A DNA stretch of 64,000 nt from Nematostella vectensis (GCF_932526225.1 NC_064040.1:15434494-15498493), one strand, 5' to 3'; shown: positions 1 to 12,600, counted from the first letter of the stretch. Numbers and translations are program-made. The notes: a model not told the origin generated them from the sequence alone.

Positions 1-432
1 ACCTGGTGAGGCTTTTATTATTATATATTATATTGTGGGTTAGAGTTAAGGCAAGGTAATGCAAACTCAGTTATTTCTCATAAAAATCCCATCCAAGATA
101 ATTATTCTGAAGTGTTGATCAGTTTACTTGTGAGACTTGTGTTTACTTGAAACCCGGTATGGGTGATTCACATAACCCTGTTGAAACTAACCATCCATAA
201 GTCATATGTCTTTTTTATCTGTTACTTGTTTAAATGTGAGTTTTTTCTTTTCTTTTTAGGACGTGAAGTTGCAGGCACAGTATCGCTGAAGCAGATTTAT
301 GAGATTGCAAAAATCAAGCACCAGGACAAGGCATTTAGAAATGTTCCCTTGAAGAGTGTTTGTAAGACTGTGATGGGCTCAGCCCATAGCATGGGAATCA
401 AGATAGAACCAGGGCGTGATGCTGACTCATGA
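1..432 (+). CDS. MRPL11: Mitochondrial ribosomal protein L11, 3' end (partial)
   Basis: The last exon is 260-432, after acceptor tttttag. It encodes the C-terminal domain of an L11-family protein: GREVAGTVSLKQIYEIAKIK, then NVPLKSVCKTVMGSAHSMGI, ending at TGA 430-432. This matches the mitochondrial L11 C-terminus (KEVAG..LKHVYEIA.IK...VPL..V...IGSA.S.GI), which binds the 23S-like rRNA at the GTPase-associated centre of the mitoribosome. Bases 1-5 (acctg) followed by gtgagg look like the end of the preceding exon. Joined across intron 6-259 they give Pro-Gly just before REVAG, which fits the family. The rest of the gene lies upstream of the window. The protein stops soon after the L11 core and lacks the longer charged tail of vertebrate MRPL11. 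It converges on ELAC1. Confidence 0.87.
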
Positions 433-530
433 CCTGAGTTGATAATGTTCCTTGAAGAGTGTTTGTAAGACAGGCTCAGCTCCTAGCATGGATATCAAGA
501 TAGGACCAGGGCATCGTATTGAATCCTGAC
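343..530 (+). repeat. Imperfect tandem duplication of the MRPL11 coding end into its 3' UTR
   Basis: Bases about 343-430 (end of the coding exon) recur at about 443-530. Shared blocks include ttgaagagtgtttgtaaga, ggctcagc, tagcatgg and atcaagata, then accagggc. The second copy has small deletions and follows the stop codon, so it is untranslated 3' UTR. It is a degenerate local duplication of coding sequence. Confidence 0.8.
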
Positions 531-1166
531 GTAGTGAAGTCCTGAGTAGTCTCCTGTGCAGTCATCCTTAGTGTCAATCTCTAATCCCTCCTCAAGTTCC
601 TGTGTCTCCTGAAGAAATTTTTTAACTATTGTACAAGATGGTTACTAGTATTATTCTGCAAGTTTTTGAGCTGTAAGAAAATTCATGTATACGAAGGCCA
701 AAGCTAAAGAAACATGTGTAGGGCCAGAGCAAGAAACAGACTGTCATTGAGGCAAAACCCTCTCACTCACTGAAAAGTTGTGACAAGATTATTATAAATA
801 ACTTTCTGAATCATGACCTAGGCATGTGGTTGGTGCAGATCATATGACTATGGCCCTGAGGTAAAAGTAAGGCAAATTAAAAAAAGCAAACATTTTTCAC
901 AAGATGTTGTGATAAAATTTCAACAAACACAAAGCTGGTTTGAGTCATATCTTAATCATCATCTATTATTATAAAATACCTGGTTTATTCATTTTAACTG
1001 TAGCTACAGTATATATGTATTTATGATATTAAAAGTAACTGTAGAATGTAGTAGAATGCCTGTGTTACTTTGAACTAAACTTGTATAAATAATATATGTA
1101 AATTGGGTTTAGTAAATATTTTAATTTTATTTCAAGCACTAGATTTCCACTATGATATATTGCCTC
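531..1166. other. Convergent intergenic region, MRPL11 3' / ELAC1 3'
   Basis: No coding sequence is recognisable here. ATTAAA at about 1028-1033 could serve MRPL11, and TTTATT at 1126-1131 (AATAAA on the minus strand) could serve ELAC1. The two 3' ends are therefore less than 700 bp apart and might overlap. Confidence 0.5.
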
Positions 1167-4100
1167 CTACTTTTGTAATGGTATGACAACTTTGGAAAAA
1201 TCACTAGCTGCCAGGACTCTATCACAGCTAAATGCATGCGTTGCCTGCTGGACATGTTTTGCCACAGAGTCACTATCCTTGTATCTTTGACTAAAGTGGG
1301 TTAAGACCAGTTGCTTGGCTTGTATTGTCTTGGCAAAAGCTCCAGCCATTCCTAGAAGGCATGAAAGCATGACAGTTAGACATGGCAGATACACTGTGCA
1401 GACTGCACAGAGCTACTATGTAAGGTGTGTGGGTTCCTGCACAGAGCTACTATGTAAGGTGTGTGGGTTCCTGCACAGAGCTACTATGTAAGGTGTGTGG
1501 GTTCCTGCACAGAGCTACTATGTAAGGTGTGTGGGTTCCTGCACAGAGCTACTATGTAAGGTGTGTCTGCACAGAGCTACTATGTAAGGTGTGTGGGTTC
1601 CTGCACAGAGCTACTATGTAAGGTGTGTGGGTTCCTGCACAGAGCTACTATGTAAGGTGTGTGGGTTCCTGCACAGAGCTACTATGTAAGGTGTGTCTGC
1701 ACAGAGCTACTATGTAAGGTGTGTCTGCATAGAGCTACTATGTAAGGTGTGTGGGTTCCTGCACAGAGCTACTATGTAAGGTGTGTGGGTCCCTGCACAG
1801 AGCTACTATGTAAGGTGTGTGGGTCCCTGCACAGAGCTACTATGTAAGGTGTGTGGGTTCCTGCACAGAGCAACTATGTAAGGTGTGTGGGTTCCTGCAC
1901 AGAGCTACTATGTAAGGTGTGTGGGTCCCTGCACAGAGCTACTATGTAAGGTGTGTGGGTCCCTGCACAGAGCTACTATGTAAGGTGTGTGGGTTCCTGC
2001 ACAGAGCTACTATGTAAGGTGTGTGGTTTCCTGCACAGAGCTACTATGTAAGGTGTGTGGGTTCCTGCACAGAGCTACTATGTAAGGTGTGTGGGTTCCT
2101 GCACAGAGCTACTATGTAAGGTGTGTGGGTTCCTGCACAGAGCAACTATGTAAGGTGTGTGGGTTCCTGCACAGAGCAACTATGTAAGGTGTGTGGGTCC
2201 CTGCACAGAGCTACTATGTAAGGTGTGTGGGTCCCTGCACAGAGCTACTATGTAAGGTGTGTGGGTTCCTGCACAGAGCAACTATGTAAGGTGTGTGGGT
2301 TCCTGCACAGAGCTACTATGTAAGGTGTGTGGGTCCCTGCACAGAGCTACTATGTAAGGTGTGTGGGTCCCTGCACAGAGCTACTATGTAAGGTGTGTGG
2401 GTTCCTGCACAGAGCTACTATGTAAGGTGTGTGGTTTCCTGCACAGAGCTACTATGTAAGGTGTGTGGGTTCCTGCACAGAGCTACTATGTAAGGTGTGT
2501 GGGTTCCTGCACAGAGCTACTATGTAAGGTGTGTGGGTTCCTGCACAGAGCTACTATGTAAGGTGTGTGGGTTCCTGCACAGAGCTACTATGTAAGGTGT
2601 GTGGGTCCCTGCATAGAGCTACTATGTAAGGTGTGTGGGTTCCTGCACAGAGCTACTATGAAAGGTGTGTCTGCACAGAGCTACTATGTAAGGTGTGTGG
2701 GTTCCTGCACAGAGCTACTATGTAAGGTGTGTGGGTTCCTGCACAGAGATACTATGTAAGGTGTGTGGGTTCCTGCACAGAGCTACTATGTAAGGTGTGT
2801 TGGTCCCTGCACAGAGCTACTATGTAAGGTGTGTGGGTTCCTGCACAGAGCTACTATGTAAGGTGTGTGGGTTCCTGCACAGAGCTACTATGTAAGGTGT
2901 GTGGGTCCATGCACAGAGCTACTATGTAAGGTGTGTTGGTCCCTGCACAGAGCTACTATGTAAGGTGTGTGGGTTCCTGCACAGAGCTACTATGTAAGTT
3001 GTGTGGGTTCCTGCACAAAGCTACTATGTAAGGTGTGTGGGTTCCTGCACAGAGCTACTATGTAAGTTGTGTGGGTTCCTGCACAAAGCTACTATGTAAG
3101 GTGTGTGGGTTCCTGCACAGAGCTACTATGTAAGGTGTGTGGGTTCCTGCACAGAGCTACTATGTAAGGTGTGTGGGTTCCTGCATAGAGCTACTATGTA
3201 AGGTGTGTGGGTTCCTGCATAGAGCTACTATGTAAGGTGTGTGGGTTCCTGCATAAAGCTACTATGTAAGGTGTGTGGGTTCCTGCACAGAGCTACTATG
3301 TAAGGTGTGTGGGTTCCTGCACAGAGCTACTATGTAAGGTGTGTGGGTCCATGCACAGAGCTACTATGTAAGGTGCGTGGGTTCCTGCACAGAGCTACAA
3401 TGTAAGGTGTGTGGGTTCCTGCACAGAGCTACTATGTAAGGTGTGTCTGCACAGAGTTACTATGTAAGGTGTGTGGGTTCCTGCACAGAGCTACTATGTA
3501 AGGTGTGTGGGTTCCTGCACAGAGCTACTATGTAAGGTGTGTGGGTTCCTGCATAGAGCTACTATGTAAGGTGTGTCTGCACAGAGCTACTATGTAAGGT
3601 GTGTGGGTTCCTGCATAGAGTTACTATGTAAGGTGTGTGGGTTCCTGCACAGAGCTACTATGTAAGGTGTGTGGGTTCCTGCACAGAGCTACTATGTAAG
3701 GTGTGTGGGTTCCTGCACAGAGCTACTATGTAAGGTGTGTCTGCACAGAGCTACTATGTAAGGTGTGTGGGTTCCTGCATAGAGCTACTATGTAAGTTGT
3801 GTGGGTTCCTGCACAGAGCTACTATGTAAGGTGTGTGGGTTCCTGCATAGAGCTACTATGTAAGGTGTGTGGGTTCCTGCATAGAGCTACTATGTAAGGT
3901 GTGTGGGTTCCTGCACAGAGCTACAATGTAAGGTGCATGGGTTCCTGCATAGAGCTACTATGTAAGGTGTGTGGGTTCCTGCATAGAGCTACTATGTAAG
4001 GTGTGTGGGTTCCTGCACAGAGCTACTATGTAAGGTGTGTGGGTTCCTGCACAGAGCTACTATGTAAGGTGTGTGGGTTCCTGCACAGAGCTACTATGTA

Positions 4101-6481
4101 AGGTGTGTCTGCACAGAGCTACTATGTAAGGTGTGTGGGTTCCTGCACAGAGCTACTATGTAAGGTGTGTGGGTTCCTGCATAGAGCTACTATGTAAGTT
4201 GTGTGGGTTCCTGCACAGAGCTACTATGTAAGGTGTGTGGGTTCCTGCATAGAGCTACTATGTAAGGTGTGTGGGTTCCTGCATAGAGCTACTATGTAAG
4301 GTGTGTGGGTTCCTTGCATTCCAAACTGTTTTTGTCAAAGATTTTGACATTGGGTGTGTGTGTGTGTAGAGGGCGGGGACGGAGACTCTAAAGTTAGGGT
4401 AAGATGTTTTAGGTTTGGGGGTTCTGAGAAAGATACAACAATTTTACCTGGGGTTGAGTGCCCATTCTCAATAGCTTTTTCTTTCAACTCATCTTCAAGA
4501 GTTGCTTCATGGATGACACAGTCTGCTTTATAAGCAAGGTTTTCAATTGCAGAAGAATCACAAGTATCTCCTAGAATGACCACCTTACGGCCTGGTCTTG
4601 ATGGCCCCAGCACATCCTTGGGGTCAACCACAACACCATCAGATGTGGTAACTGATTCCCCATTTTTTATCTTAGCATAGAGCGGCCCTGGTGGTACCCC
4701 CTTGCTTTTCAGTAGGGCAGCATCAAGCGCCCCAGGCTGGTCCTTCTCTTCGACAACATAACCAAAGCATGTAACTCTGTGTTTTAATGGAGCTGCAAAA
4801 ACTTGTAGATCACCATCCTTGCATATTTCCCATACACCTGAAGGGTTTTCATGGATCTCTCTCCCCATATTTTCATCAGGGTGTAACAAATCCACCTCAG
4901 CTGTCACTTGACTTGAGGTGGAGTCTTTGAGGGGAAATAAAAATTATTGACACAGGCACAATAAATGACATTAAGGCTTTTTTACATGGCGGTCTAAGTA
5001 ATATGTGAGGGTGTGTATGTTTTTTCGAGGTCCTAGATATCATCAAGTTAAAAGGTTTCTTGTTTATTCCTTGATTAGAAGTCTTTATTTTTTTAGAAAA
5101 ATAAACACATTTATTGGCAAACAAAAAAGATCAACATATAGGATGCAGATATAGAAGGAAATGAATTTTAGCCCTTTCCCTTCAACCTTCCAGTGGTTAA
5201 GGTTTGCTGATCTAAGTACCTTATTACACTTAATTTTTGCATCACTTTAAATTTCGCTATTTTAAAAGATCAGCGAAAAATAAAGTGATGCAAAAATTAA
5301 GTGTCGTGAAAATTAAGTGAGTACACAAGAAGCGTTTGGGGGAAATATTGCCGTTTAATAAGCTTTATGAAAACACCTTATCTATTCAGTCATCTAATGC
5401 ACATATAGTTTGGTAAGAGGTTGAGTTGGACTTGAATTTATAGAAACTAAATTTAGCCCACAAATTTTTTTTGTTACAAATTGTTTCCGTTTTGATGATT
5501 ACAGCACATTTTAATTCCACATGTTTTGCTTGATTTTATTATCCCGAAATCGCGAAAATAAAGTGATCTGGTTTTATGAAAAATCGGGAAATAAAGTGTT
5601 GCGAAATATAGCCCCATCTCAAAATTGTGAAATTTTGACGTCATGAAAATTTAGTGTAAAAAGGTAACGTGTGGGCAGGGTGGGTTATGTAGTTCCTTTT
5701 GGGGATTAAAACATAATCCAGTTAATTATTAAAAATGCTCTGCTGATGCAGCATTTTTTTCTTTATCATCGGGGTGATTTCAGCGATTAAGAAGGGTGTG
5801 GTGGCTGTGTGTTGGGGTGGGGGTGGGTGCTAGAATACAGGTGCATTCCCAGGGTTGGCCAAGGAGGGGATGTGCAGTCATAGGTATCATGGAAAAATCT
5901 TAGTATCTGAAGATTCCTTAATAAGAAATGACCCACTTTTTGGCCGCCAAGGGGGGGCGGACCCCCCCTGTGTATGCACCTGAGAATACAACTGATGTGA
6001 TTGCAGAGCAATTCATGAATCCTGATACTCAGGTTCCCAAGGGTGACTTTCATATGATAAATTGGTGACTTGAGGGTTATGAATAAAATCAAATATCTTA
6101 TCAGTCCACTATACCTGCAGTATGAATCTCATGAATTGCATAAGAATAGCCAAGAATGGACTGACATAGATCTAACGAAGTTCTTAGATATTTCCTCAAG
6201 CCAACAGGTCCATATATATCGACATGCTTGTTCTCATCAGGTGCTGTGAGTCCTATAGTACACAGGAGACCCGGTAATCCAAAGACGTGGTCTCCGTGTA
6301 GATGAGATATGAAAATCTTGGTGATTTTCGATGACTTGATGACACTTTTTGTGAGTTGAGTTTGTGTGCCCTCGCCGCAGTCAAACATCCAACACGATCC
6401 ATTATACCAAAGTATCACACAGCTTGCGCCTCTGTGAGGCGTTGGATAAGCCGATCCTGTTCCTAAGAAGTGAATTTCCAT
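1167..6481 (-). CDS. ELAC1: tRNase Z short form (zinc phosphodiesterase ELAC1)
   Basis: Metallo-beta-lactamase-fold endonuclease that processes tRNA 3' ends. Minus-strand exons are 6481-6115, 4924-4448 and 1351-1167; all introns are GT-AG and the exons join as 1029 nt (342 aa, close to human ELAC1 at 363). The N-terminus MEIHFLGTGSAYPTPHRGAS is the family start. The Zn-binding HxHxDH motif is HLHGDH at residues 60-65. Exon 2 carries GVPPGPLYAKIKNG, the VILGDT aspartate motif and the IHEAT/GHSTP motif. Exon 3 has the LTHFSQRY histidine motif. The start ATG is unambiguous because the family N-terminus begins at that Met. Intron 1 contains an inverted-repeat element; intron 2 is almost entirely a 34-bp minisatellite ending about 50 nt from the exon 3 acceptor. 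It is divergent from SF3B2 across 159 bp. Confidence 0.95.
1402..4313. repeat. 2.9-kb minisatellite, 34-bp unit (28-bp variant), ELAC1 intron 2
   Basis: Roughly 85-90 near-identical copies of ctgcacagagctactatgta followed by aggtgtgtgggttc (34 bp). A minority of units lack gggttc (28 bp). Single-base variants (cacag/catag, gttcc/gtccc, aggtg/agttg) recur in blocks, showing amplification of multi-unit segments. In the transcribed (minus) sense each unit reads ctctgtgcag then gaaccc, which resembles a weak 3' splice site. Confidence 0.98.
5217..5666. mobile_element. Inverted-repeat (MITE-like) element in ELAC1 intron 1
   Basis: The ends are complementary: taccttattacacttaattt on the left, and on the right aaatttagtgtaaaaaggta. 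Inside are further short inverted segments (aaagtgatgcaaaaattaag against cttaatttttgcatcacttt). No transposase is present, so it is non-autonomous. Its right half (aaataaagtg...cgaaatat.gcc.catctcaaaat..aaattttgacg) recurs at about 42280-42362. Confidence 0.65.
5667..6114. other. Remainder of ELAC1 intron 1
   Basis: AT-rich intron sequence with short G-runs (5941-5970). I see no coding potential or clear repeat. The intron donor on the minus strand is at 6114-6113. Confidence 0.5.
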
Positions 6482-6640
6482 TGATTTTCCACCTTAGATT
6501 CCCCTCTTTTTGTTTACTGTGCCAATCCACAGGGCTCCCACTTTTAGCGCGAAAAGAAAACCGCAAAGGCTCATGAAAGGAAGTGCGGCGCATGAGCATA
6601 TCCCATGATGCCTTGCGGAGACGTTTGAGGGACGTCCAAC
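6482..6640. promoter_or_regulatory. Bidirectional promoter, ELAC1 / SF3B2
   Basis: Only 159 bp separate the divergent start codons, so both promoters and 5' UTRs must fit here or extend into the coding exons. A CCAAT box is at 6522-6526. The SF3B2 start codon lies in AACATGGCGG, which resembles a YY1 initiator element. There is no obvious TATA box. Confidence 0.7.
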
Positions 6641-9600
6641 ATGGCGGACTACTCGAACGCTACCGTCTCCTCGCTTATGAAATTCAAAGTTGTTGAGCTC
6701 AAAGCGAAACTTAGTGAGCTTGGACTACCTATTTCAGGTTAGTAGTACCTTAAAGTTTCTACATCTAAATTTTGTTTTAAGGTAGATAAGCAAGGCCTTC
6801 CGATTTTTCGTACAAACTTCCCATGAAATTATCACGTGCTTGGAAATCTTAACCTTTCTTCGACGAGAAAGAATAAGTCTAGTTTTTTTATGTTTCCACG
6901 TTTTCTATGTAAGTGTTATTGTTTTTGTTTTCTCTAGCTCTACATTGTTAATATCTCTAGTGGGCATTGTTATGTATTTTCAAGTATGACTATCTTTCAC
7001 CAAGGGATACTCACACTTGCTAATCTTGTGTTCCACTTTAGGTCTAAAGGCAGACTTGGTTGATCGTCTGCACAAGTACTATGTCGCTGTGAGTTAATAT
7101 ATAAACCAACAAAGCTATTATGGCAGCTATATCCATCCCCATTTCATTGGCTAGATAAAATGTTTGTTTAACATACCGGATTCAAGGGAAATACACAGGT
7201 TGAAGTTTTATATAATATATGAAAACCTTCTTTTGATAATTACAGTAAAAGGCTGATGCTGGAAATGTCAGCAAAACAACTACATTTTCCTGTTTCCACA
7301 ATGCCAATGGACAACGTAGTTTTTCTACTAATTCATGGTAGTGCGCCATCTAGTTTGATCCTTGTAGCAAGTGATGAGCAATTAACCATGAAGTTTTTCA
7401 CTGAAAAGCACTGTATGTCTACATGAGATTGCTGATGCTACAGGTCTGCTCCTTGTGTGGGTGCTATTGCGGTGTATTTTATTGTTTACGTTTGTGTGAT
7501 GTTTTGTGTTCTAGCAAGCTATTCAGCAAGAGGAACAACAGAGGCAACAAGTTATTGCAAAAACTGTGGAAATAACGGCAGAATCGCCAGGTAGAGTGTA
7601 GCTGCCTCTTGGGGAAAATTAACGAAATCCTATAAATAGCAGACTTTGGTGGTGGCATGATGTTATGGTTTGTCTTTTAAAGGAAACTCTGTTACCGATA
7701 ATAGTTAAAGAATAGCCATAAAGAACAAAGAATGATTATTCACTTGCACTTTAAGGACTAGATCATATAGTTTATACTCTTATTTGCTTGTGTTTACAGT
7801 GAGGACACAGAAAGCAGGCCTTGCTGAACAACTTTGACCAATCAGATTCCGCTTGAATACCATAAACATTTTGAAAAGAAAACTTCAGCCAATGAGAAAT
7901 GCCGGAGGTTCTCGTACTTGTAGTTGACCGTGGGGCCTTATCAGATAGCTCTTTTGGGCAAGATTGCTGTGGAGTTTTGTATTTTTCATTTACATTACAC
8001 AGAAATATTCCATAGTTCTGCCGGATAAGTTAATAGCACAGCGTGTATATCGAAAGTAGTTCCTCTCAGAATGTTTTCATTTCTATTTGTATCTGTCGAT
8101 TGTGGGAACACCCTCACCTGATTGGCTGGAACTTTTTTTCAAAATGTTGACTGTGTTCAAGCCGAATCTAATTGGTCAAAGTTGATCAGAATGGCCCGCT
8201 TTCTGTGTCCTCACTATAAGATTGTGCAAGATATTTATCTTATTGTCATAAGTTTGCCTATGTTAAATTGTTGGGCTCACTCACATGTTTCTTGTATGAT
8301 TTTGTAGTTCTTCCCTTGAATCTCTTATTTGTTCCTTTTTTTTTGTAGATGAGCCAACACAGGAAGCCCAAGAAACTCCTCAAGCAGAGGAAGATTCACC
8401 CAAGACAGACTCAAGTAGCAGCTCTGACACAATCGAAGAACAGTCTGGTGTCACAGCTCCAACAGAAGAAGTCCAGTCCGTGGAGAATGTTCTAACCAAA
8501 ACCGTGGGCGAGTCTCCTCCCTCCATCACTGTGGATGAACCGAGATCAGGCGGAGAGAGCTCTGTAGTCCAAACAAGTGTTGGGGAATTTGAGTTGGTTG
8601 ATAATGAGGAAGTTGCTACTGATGCAGTGCTTGAACAAATGGTTGCACAGCAAAATGAAAGTCGCCAGACCTCTTCACAGGAAGGGGAAAATGGGCCTGT
8701 AAGAGACTCTTCACAGTTCCTGGCGCCTCCCATTCAGCCTCCCCCACCCACGCCCCCAATGGACCACACCCAAAAAGTTGATTCGCCTCCTGCGAAGTTA
8801 CAGGTAGAACCTGCTCCACAGGAACCCCAAGAACCACAGTACCTTATTCCAAAGGAACCCCAAGAACCACAGTACCTTATTCCACAGGAAATCCAGGAGC
8901 CCATGCATGAGCAAATCCCTACAGAAGAAGTTAATGTTCCACAGCACACCCGTGAGATACAGGAAGCCCAAGAGCCGCAGTATATTGCTCCACAAGAAAC
9001 CCAAGAGCCACAGTATACAGCTCCACAGGAAACCCAAGAGCCACAGTATATAGCTCCACAGGAAACCCAAGAGCCACAGTATATAGCTCCACAGGAAACC
9101 CAGGAGCCACAGTATATAGCTCCACAGGAACCCCAAGAGCCAAAGAATATAGCTCCACAGGAAACCCAAGAGCCACAGTATATAGCTCCACAGGAAACCC
9201 AAGAGCCACAGTATATAGCTCCACAGGAAACCCAAGAGCCACAGTATATAGCTCCACAGGAAACCCAAGAGCCACAATATATATCTCCACAGGAAACCCA
9301 AGAGCCACAGTATATAGCTCCGCAGGAACCCCAAGAGCCACAGTATATAGCTCTACAGGAAACCCAAGAGCAACAGTATGTGCCTCCTCTAAGGGAGGAG
9401 GAAGGACAGCAAGAACTTACAGAACAAACACAGCAGCCACCGGCATCTGTAAGTAATTACTTTCTCCATCTGTTTTTCTTTTTTTTTTGTATTATAGGCG
9501 GTGATCGTTGCCAAAATCGATTTTAACCCTAAGGGAGGGCACTTTGGGCGTGGTCAACATAAATTATTATCCCTAAGAGATAGCAAATTGGGTGTGGTCG

Positions 9601-12600
9601 AATGAATTTTTAACCCTAAGAGATTGCAGAATCGAAAATAACCTTTTTAACATCCCCTTAGGAATAGCTGTTGGTCACATTTTATACCCTAAGAGATGGC
9701 AAAATTGGAAAAAATTCTTCAACCACACCTACACCTTCAAATACATTATTCTACCAACTTAGTCTCCTCAAACTTCATGACATAATCTATCTTAACAATG
9801 CACTGTTTATGTATGACTTCCATTCAGATCATTTGCCATCTGTCTTCAAATCATTTTTCACAAATATTAACAGGATACATCAATATAATACAAGACTTGC
9901 TAGTAGGAAGACTTATTACCTGCCTAAGATACGCACAAACTATGGCAAATTTAACATTCGCTTTCTTGGTGTAAAAATCTGGAACGATATTCAGGATGAT
10001 TATAAATCTAAATCTCGCTCCAGGTTCAAGACACTAATGATCAGCTCTCTTTTAGATCGTTACAAAAGCTAACTCTATTATTGTTGTAATTTACAAACTT
10101 AAGATTCTCTCCTATATATAAATGATCCCTATAATCGACCTCCCCTTGCTTGTGCGTGTTTTGTTCTTGTGCGTGCATTTATTGTCGTTTGTTTTTCGTT
10201 TCTGTTTGTATTGATATTATATTGATGTATCATGTTGTTTACCCATGCAATTTTCCGCTTGACCTAGCCGCTTAAGCTCGATTAGCTATGCTATTTCTTA
10301 ATGCGGCTGGTGCCCAATTATAAAAATTATATTTATTTTTCTCCTTTTCTTATTTAATAAGTAATATCTGTATAATAGAGGGTGCTAATAAAATATGTTG
10401 TTGTTGTAAGGGATAGCAGTTGGTCCAAATTTTATACCCTAAAGGATGTGATGACAAAAAAGGTACTTTTTTTGGCCAGTTTAAATCATTGACACTACCT
10501 GAAGAATTCATTATGCAGGTTTGTTATTGTTTTTGATACATGGCTAGTGCTGAATTAATAATATAATTCTTCTAAAAACCATAAAATGCAGTTGCCTTCT
10601 TTTGTAGCTAATCACAACATTTTTCTCTATATAATAAATAGTATTGTGCTTTCTTGAACAAATTTAGTCCTTGTATTGTTGCATTTCCTTACATTTTTTC
10701 CCATTATTAGCAAAAAGCTAAGAAGAAAAAGAAAAAGAAGAAGAGAAGAAAAAGAGCTCAAGAGGTCAGTTGATTCAATTGCAAATGGATTCAGCCTCAT
10801 GAGAAAAATATATGTTTGTAAATATAGTGTAACCTTGTTAAAATCATTTTGAAGTAAGAAGTTTAATTTGTAATGCCAGAAAGTATCCTAAACTGGTCCC
10901 CATAGAAATTTGAAGTTATAATTTAGTTATCAGGAGTTTCTCTGTCTTGGAGAGGAAACTGCCATTTGAATGTTGAAGTTCAGTATTTAGCCTGCTGAGT
11001 TCCTAGTCAATCAATAGACAAATTTCTTAGGGACAACCCCTATTGACAGCCTAATTTACTACAAAACTCTGCTGTTTTCCCCCTGGTACAGATGGTAATG
11101 GATGAAGATGACGATGCTGAGGAAGAGGTTGATATTGAGTATGTGACGGAGGCTCTAGACCTTATGGATCCTAACTACCGGGCTTTCTCCAAGATCTTTG
11201 AAGCATTCAGGGTAAGTATGGCTACAGTGTATTCCTCACCTCTAGTTGTAATCTTGCTGATCACATGTACTTTACTGCATTTTTAGTTATCTGACCCTGC
11301 TGAAAAAGAAGGTGGAAAGAAAGATGACCAAAAGAAAGTAGTAAGTTGTTTTAGAGATTAACACAGCCATTTAAATACGAGCAAATGTAATAGCATTTGT
11401 CATATTCTAAGCTTGCTGAACATTATATTTGAGAACCCAAAAGCAGCTTTAATGTCTTCGCTGTTTTTGCAGCCAGAAGACAAAAAACCAGAAGTGAAAG
11501 ACTCAGCATTAGACACTAAGATGGAAGAGGATGATGAGGAAGTAGTGGTAAGAAAACTCAACAACTAGTTTGTTTAACATTTGTTTTCTACTATCTCAAT
11601 ACTCCTCTGGTACTGAACTGACATCTTGCAGTAAATTTGGTTTGCAAATGCCAAAGATATAAGCACAGTTCTAATGCAAAATGCACCCAAAACATGCATT
11701 TAAAATCACTATTTTGTCATGCACAACCTACTCATATTCTTTTTAAAAATATCCCTGAATGGATCAGTCTGGCTACTGCCAAGCAAACTAAAGATTTTTT
11801 TTTTTAAACATGGTATTTCAATATTAGAAACCCCCTGAAAGTGACCAACCAAAGCTGTCTAAGAAGAAATTAAGGAAAATGAACAGACTAAGTGTGGCAG
11901 AGCTTAAACAGGTGAGATTGTGTGATCAGTTGATTTATCAATGGCCAACACTACTGGTGTGTTATATATTTTGTGGACTTCTACTGCAATTCCATTGATA
12001 AGTATAATCTTCTTACAGCTTGTTCCACGCCCTGATGTAGTTGAGATGCATGATGTTACGGCACATGATCCCAAACTTCTTGTCTTTCTCAAGGTAAACT
12101 TAATAATGTAACTGATAAGGCATAAAATTCTACCTGCCGCAGGTTTTCATAGCTACATAGATTGCAGGATGAGTGTCCGTAAGTAAATTGATTAGAAAAT
12201 TAAGCACAACAGTTTGTAAATTTTATCAGCATCCAGCACCTAGGGACAATCCTGTGTTGACCAAGACAGTAATTTTCAACAATCAGCTACATTTTTGTCT
12301 AGATTTGCAGTAGTCCCCTTGGTTTTATGGATAAAGTGGTCCATATTTTATTGTGGCATCATTTGTAACCCAAGGGGGTAGATCAGTTACGGCTGGCACA
12401 CTCATTCCTATCGAGTCGTGTTCTTTGGCTCTGTAGATTACACTGCCAGTACATCACTTTTTTTTACAATGATACACCAAGCACTGCTATTCGACTCTAG
12501 TCTAAGGTAGCCTTAAGAGGTCTCACAGACAAAAATTTGCCAAAGTCTAATTATGATCAAGTTCAGTATTCACTACCTTGCCAACTTAGGTATTTGGTGT

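Noticed and set aside
1402..4313. CRISPR-like array
   Set aside because: Units are contiguous with no unique spacers, the genome is eukaryotic, and the array sits inside an ELAC1 intron. It is a minisatellite.
8798..9341. Antisense open frames in SF3B2 exon 4
   Set aside because: These are shadows of the 33-bp coding minisatellite, which keeps all frames open.
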